Shown here in pieces: positions 59,346-64,000 of a stretch of 64,000 nucleotides of DNA. Under the pieces are notes generated by a model. The model was given only the letters and a program-made list of their open reading frames with translations, did not search any database and was not told where the DNA came from. Positions within the stretch are counted from its first letter, which is position 1. Each line of letters starts with the position of its first letter. The stretch is from Priapulus caudatus (taxonomy: Eukaryota > Priapulida > Priapulimorpha > Priapulimorphida > Priapulidae), in assembly GCF_000485595.1 (NCBI RefSeq), contig NW_014577680.1, forward strand, positions 33,437 through 97,436, in the 5' to 3' direction. The translations under genes were made by a program, and so were the position numbers.

Positions 59346-61794
59346 ATGTTAAAAATGAATCTGCAAATGCAGCAGTGTACTGTGTGTGTGAACGTGGAAT
59401 GCGCTCTAGGCAAAAACGAAGTCGGTACGTTACTCACCCGTGTATACACCAGGGACGACGAAACCAGGGAGCAGCGTCTTGCCCAACGTGGCGTCACCCA
59501 ACGCGTTGAACGCGCTCTTGAGGGTGTCGTCGTAGCTGGGGCAGTCTCGCTCGCTCTTGGTAGCTTCGGCTCGATCCTTGTTCCATCTCGCCAGGCCCTC
59601 CAGCAGGTACATCTGGTAGTGCACGTCACTAGCACTAGTACCTGCAAAGAAATAAACAGAGTAAGAAACAACGTCGACTTGTAAGCAAACAAACAGACGC
59701 CAACACGACACTCCGCGTACAGACACTGCAAACGCGCGGACGCACTTCTGCTATACATTTACCGTTGCAGATCGTAAAACGAGTCGCTGCGTCAAGAACC
59801 ACACGCATATATGCACTTGTATTACATAATGATTACCTGGTATGAACCTGGCGATGTGAAGGTGGAAGGACTCGAGACTCGTCGAACCTCGAGCACACCT
59901 GTACACGGGCAACCTGGCCGTCCCCTTAGCGCGGGTCCCAGTCTGGGTGTAGAGAGGGACAACCGCAGGGTCCTGCAGGCATGCCACGTGTCGCTTCTGC
60001 GATTCCCAGAGCGCCGGAATGCGCTCCACATCGAGAAGCGGTGTGCCGATGGTGTCACGTCCCTGGTCGCCCGAGAACGCCTCCAGCAACTCATCGATGA
60101 GCCGCGTAGACTCTGCGGTGCCGCGGGTCTTGCGCCGGCAGTGAAGCGCAAGCTCCTTCCTCGAGAGTCTCCGGATGACGTCTTCTTCCGACGGGTTCTC
60201 CACGTGCTGAGCGAGCAGTTCAGACCGCTTGGCATCTTTCAACGCCTGCAGGTCCTCCCCACTCCACTCGAAGATGCACGCAGAGAGCCGGCTCATGAAG
60301 ACTCCGTAGAGCGGGTGTGCCTCCGTCGTGCAGCCGGCGGCCAAACGGCGCATGAAGTGCCACACATCAAGGCGAACGATGAGGTCTGGCCAGGCAGCGA
60401 ACATCCCGCCGGTCAGGCTGCCGTCGCAGCAACCACGGTCCACGTAAAGGACTGCTGCAGGTGTAACCTCTGCAGAGGAGTAGCGTTTGATAATGCCACT
60501 CACCATGGTTCCCCAGCGGTCAGAACGCTGTTCAACACCTGGCCATACTCGTTGCCGACGTTCGTGACCCACGCAGCCGTTCCGGCCGCGCGACCTGCCA
60601 GTTTCCGCACCACCTGTGAATAGAAGATACGCAACAATTACTCGGTGCAATTACGCATTTTAAGCAATACCAAGACACAAATGACAATAACATACCCAAA
60701 TCGATAAATTGTCCATAATCACCTTCTTAGTAGAGTCCATTTTCAGGACTCTACCGTAGACGCAGGTGATCGATGCCTTGACTCCATCGATCCGCCGCAT
60801 TACGTCGCAGCCAAACGCTCTCAGCAGCCAAGCGGCCTTGGGAACGGGTCGAGGGGTCGGAGGCTCCTGGATGGCTGGCAGACCGCACAGGAGATGACGA
60901 TCCTGGGCATCCTTGAATACTTTGCAGTCTGCCATGTAGAGACAAGATCTCTCCATCCAGGCTTCACAGTGCGCCTCCTCCAACCTGTGCTGCAGCGCGG
61001 TGGCGCTGTTCCCAAGCGTGCGCTGACGCATGAAAGCGATGACACGGACGTCGCAGGCGTTTCTGAAATGTTTAGAATCAAGCAACGCAGTCAGCGGTTA
61101 TTCATACGAACGTGTATAGTGACAATGCACAAGTTAAGTGACGATCAATGTTTCACATTACAAAATGTAGCAACGAGATATTTACCGGTATGTCAAGAGC
61201 ACCGGGAACTGGCGTTGGTGACTGATGTCAAGCTGCTTCACGATGACTCCGGACCACGATATCAGCCTCCCCTTGCAAGCCTTGCACTCCAGGTACTCCG
61301 CGGCTAGATGGTAATAGCCGTCTACGTCGACAACCTGTCGGAGGCGTGGGTAGATGCCGGCGCCCGTCAACACTTTCCCGTCACAGTGCGGACGAGGACA
61401 GGACAGCCGGACATTCCACATCCTCTGAGGCATCCACACCAATAGACGGCTGGCGAAGTAGCGGTCTTGACTGGGTGCTTGGTTGCATTTCGGGTGGGGC
61501 TGTGGCGGGTGGAACCAAAGCTTGGTCAGCTTGACGGCATCCAGTTCTGGCATCCCAGTTCTCTCCGAGAAACGGAACAGGGCACGGGAAACCCATTTGC
61601 GATCCGCTTCTGGCTGGTGCCAGCCCTCAGGAAGAGGATATTCTGCAAACACAATTATGAATGCACGCATTAAAAACATTTCGCTTCGTGTGCACCAAAC
61701 AAACAACACAACACAGATTTGTTTGTTTTTGTCAATAACTTTTACAATGCATTACCTCTCCGCTGAGCTGGAGAATCCATGAATGGCACCGACA

Positions 61795-61998
61795 AGTGCT
61801 GCTGCGGCTGCGGCTGCTGATCCTGCTGCTGCTGCTGCTGCTTCTTCTTCTTCTTCTTCTGCTGCTGCTGCTGCTGATCGTGCTGCTGCTGCTGCTGCTC
61901 GTGCTGCTGATCCTGCTGCTGATCCTGCTGCTGCTGCTGCTGATCCTGCTGCTGATCCTGCTGCTGCTGCTGCTGCTGCTGCTGATCGTGCTGCTGCG
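61795..61998 (-). repeat. CAG/CTG repeat coding polyQ/D (copy B exon 2)
   Basis: Triplet run with CTGATCCTG and a (CTT)n inset; longer than in copy A. Because of the upstream deletion the frame shifts here from the Gln reading to a Ser/Arg reading. Confidence 0.85.
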
Positions 61999-63254
61999 CC
62001 TGCGGCTGCGGCGGACTCCGGCGCGCTTCGATCGACTCGACGTGAGCGACCAACGCAGTTGACGTCCCACCAGCAAGGAACCCAGGGCACTTGTCGATGC
62101 TCCTCTCGGTTTTGTCGACGACGGCGCTGATCGTGGCAGTGATGACGCTGCGGTCGGCTGGTGGGAAGTGGTGGTGGTGGTCTTCTTTTCCTGCAGCTCC
62201 TTCCGCTTCATCACCACTGCCTCCCGCCCCTCGTCGAACATTTCAACGTACTCCTAAAATGTTTTTAATTTAATTGTTTGAATTACGAAATAATTAAAAT
62301 ACTCAAACATGCCGAGTACTCAGTACCGTATACGCTGTATACGCGAATTTCGCAAACGCATCCATGAGGTCCACGACCTTTTTTTTGTCCTTCAAGTCGG
62401 AATTAGCCAGCATATCTGTACGCGAAAAATATGGCTTATGCCGTAAATCAATGGTTGCCTGGCATGTCAATCGAGTTGCCATATAACAATCTTTTTGTGA
62501 TATGGTGAAAATTCTTACCTTGAACGCGAACTTGTTCGAGCTCAGAGGGGTGGGCCTCTTCACCTCTGAGCCAATGCTATGGGCCATGTAGGCCGAATAC
62601 CCGAGGTCGTTCGTCAATACCCAGAGGAACGACCTGCCAAAGTATTGGCCAAACCCTAACCGATAGCAGCCCATGAGGTGTTTTTGGTTAGTAGGATCAG
62701 CGCCTTGTCGCTTGACGTCTATGACAGCGTTGCCGTGAACAACATCATGGGGGGAGCAGGTGTTGGTGGTGGTTGAAGATGACTTCTGGTTCTTCTTCTT
62801 CTTCACCTGCTTCGACTCCCATGTGTTGTCCAACTGCAACTGCCCGTCATGTAGACGACGGAATGTTGGCTCCATCTATGAGAAGGCATTGCAAATATAT
62901 ATAGTTTAACATCACGTACATGGGGGGGGGGAATTAATTTCCAGGGTACATTTAGCAACTGTAATACTGTTAGAGAGTTGTTTGTTTACCATCAAGCATG
63001 TCCCTCAACAGGCGGTCTTTAATTAATTAGTGCTATCCATTAATTAATAATTAAAAAATGTTGTGGTTGCACATTGATTTCATCTGTTCCGTAGTCTAGA
63101 TGCAGACTGCACAGTATTAATTTTTAGAAACAATTTTAAGAACATTTTCAGGCTGATTTTGCAGAAAACACCCGATATATAAGAACAAATTCAGCCTGAA
63201 CCCCCAAAACACGTGTTCTTTTATGCGGGTTTTCACTGTAGTGTATTATCACTC

Positions 63255-63560
63255 TTTCTCTCTCCCTCCCTCCCTCCCTCTCCCTCACTCATCGTGCGCG
63301 TATAACACGTGGAATCCAGTGTTCTCTGTATATCTATCTATCTCTCTCGTCTCCCTCCCTCCCCTCCTCTCCTCACTCATCGTAGCGCGTTAACACGTGG
63401 AATCCAGTGTTCTCTGTATATCTATCTATTCTCTGCTCTCCCTCCCTCCTCGCTCACTCATCGCGTGCGCGTATAACACGTGGAATCCAGTGTTCTGCTG
63501 TATATCTATCTATGTCTGCCTCTCTCCCTCCTCTCTACTTCATCTGTGGCGCGTTATAAC
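63255..63560. repeat. Tandem array, four units of about 85 bp
   Basis: Each unit has TCCCTCCCTC, CTCACTCATCGTGCGCGT, AACACGTGGAATCCAGTGTT and TGTATATCTATCTAT. Units vary by single-base indels. Confidence 0.85.
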
Positions 63561-63594
63561 ACGATGAAGCCAATGTTCCTCTCTCTATAATGTC

Positions 63595-63880
63595 TTAGAT
63601 AGCTTAGCTGCGCGGGTACCGCTGCGCTGGGTAAGAATCGTCCTACTAATTCTAACTACTAATATTCGGAACACAATAGGACATTGTTGAAAAAATGGAG
63701 AATAATCCCTTGGACAGGTCAATTATCAATATTACAAATCGAGTGTAATAAGCATGATGACCATCGATAAAAAACGGTTTACGATATGAACATTTATATG
63801 ACGTCGCACAACCGCAAAACTGAAAAACCCTGAAGCATAATGATAATCAGGGCTCAATTTTAACAGATCAGGCTATATTA
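63595..63880. repeat. Dispersed repeat with GCGGGTACCGCTGCGCTGGG head, copy 2
   Basis: Parallel to 23130-23400 with many small indels. Follows the tandem array directly, so the array may sit at one end of this repeat. Confidence 0.5.
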
Positions 63881-64000
63881 GTTCGCAGGACGGCGATGTT
63901 CGCGCGCACCATAATCAGCAAACAAGACGCATATTGGTGAGCGGATGCCGAAATGCGACGGCTGTTTTCTTTAATTTGCGCACTTTGTTGACCGACAAAA

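Larger units (their letters stand above)
55934..62875 (-). pseudogene. KDZ-like transposase gene, copy B (nine exons, nearly complete)
   Basis: Exons by consistent GT-AG sites: 62875-62519 (GQYFGRSFLWVLTNDLGYS), 62253-61756 (polyQ), 61642-61186 (WMPQRMWNV, CPRPHC, CKAC; DUF6729-like Cys pairs), 61062-60723 (GNSATALQHRLEEAHCEAW, ends KMDSTKK), 60613-59837 (WVTNVGNEYG, YVDRGCC, LDVWHFMRR, HCRRKTRG, FHLHIARFIPG), 59641-59438 (YLLEGLARWNKDR), 58316-57991 (ELIGVEYLYSQTG, acidic), 57893-57634, 57191-55934 (CRECHQERNS, long polyQ). Junctions FIPG/TSASD and VYTG/ELIG keep frame. Asp in MDSTKK, YVDRGCC and LDVWHF are candidate catalytic acids; this is inference. Two lesions break it: about 112 bases missing in the polyQ exon relative to copy A, and a 16-base deletion before MVSGIIKRY (near 60510). 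Kyakuja-Dileera-Zisupton-like identity is from motif recall. Confidence 0.7.

Overview
This is nuclear DNA from an animal, most likely an invertebrate. Genes carry short GT-AG introns, there is a small interstitial TTAGGG-type telomeric tract (53101-53126), microsatellites and minisatellites abound, and nearly every recognisable coding piece belongs to a metazoan transposable-element family. No rRNA, tRNA, bacterial operon or CRISPR array was seen. I cannot name the species. No ordinary single-copy host gene is clearly recognisable; the Ulp1-like gene and an SGNH-like exon are the nearest candidates.

Layout. 0.4-2.1 kb: frameshifted N-terminal part of a large Cys-rich family. 3.4-7.1 kb: decayed copy A of a multi-exon KDZ-like transposase gene (minus strand). 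7.3-9.7 kb: dispersed exon-like repeats, a PHD/C2H2 ORF and strong palindromes. 9.6-13.3 kb: Mutator-like transposase with SWIM and GATA-like zinc fingers. 13.3-23.0 kb: an intron-containing gene with a Ulp1-like (C48) protease core, split by a 5.9-kb terminal-inverted-repeat element (13792-19696). That element carries one uninterrupted 1531-residue ORF combining zinc-finger pairs, a possible RNase-H-like core, a PIN/FEN-like acidic motif set and a C-terminal CXC module. 24.1-29.9 kb: a hAT element nested inside an older foldback-type element. 27.6-34 kb: a 3.3-kb tandem duplication with dense indels around an N gap. 34-36.8 kb: two minisatellites. 38.6-46.7 kb: two nearly identical copies of a 3-kb block holding a degenerate gene that may be of tyrosine-recombinase type, differing by an exact 119-bp inversion. 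47.6-52.6 kb: Myb/SANT fragment and two decayed YqaJ nuclease genes, one with a PHD finger. 53.1-55.6 kb: composite satellite. 55.9-62.9 kb: copy B of the KDZ-like gene, nine exons. 63.2-64 kb: tandem and dispersed repeats.

The window reads as a graveyard and nursery of mobile elements with at least two nested insertions. The best candidate for an undescribed system is the intact single-ORF element at 13.8-19.7 kb. A diverged relative of its protein lies at 0.4-2.1 kb. Functional assignments rest on motif recognition by eye; no database search was run.
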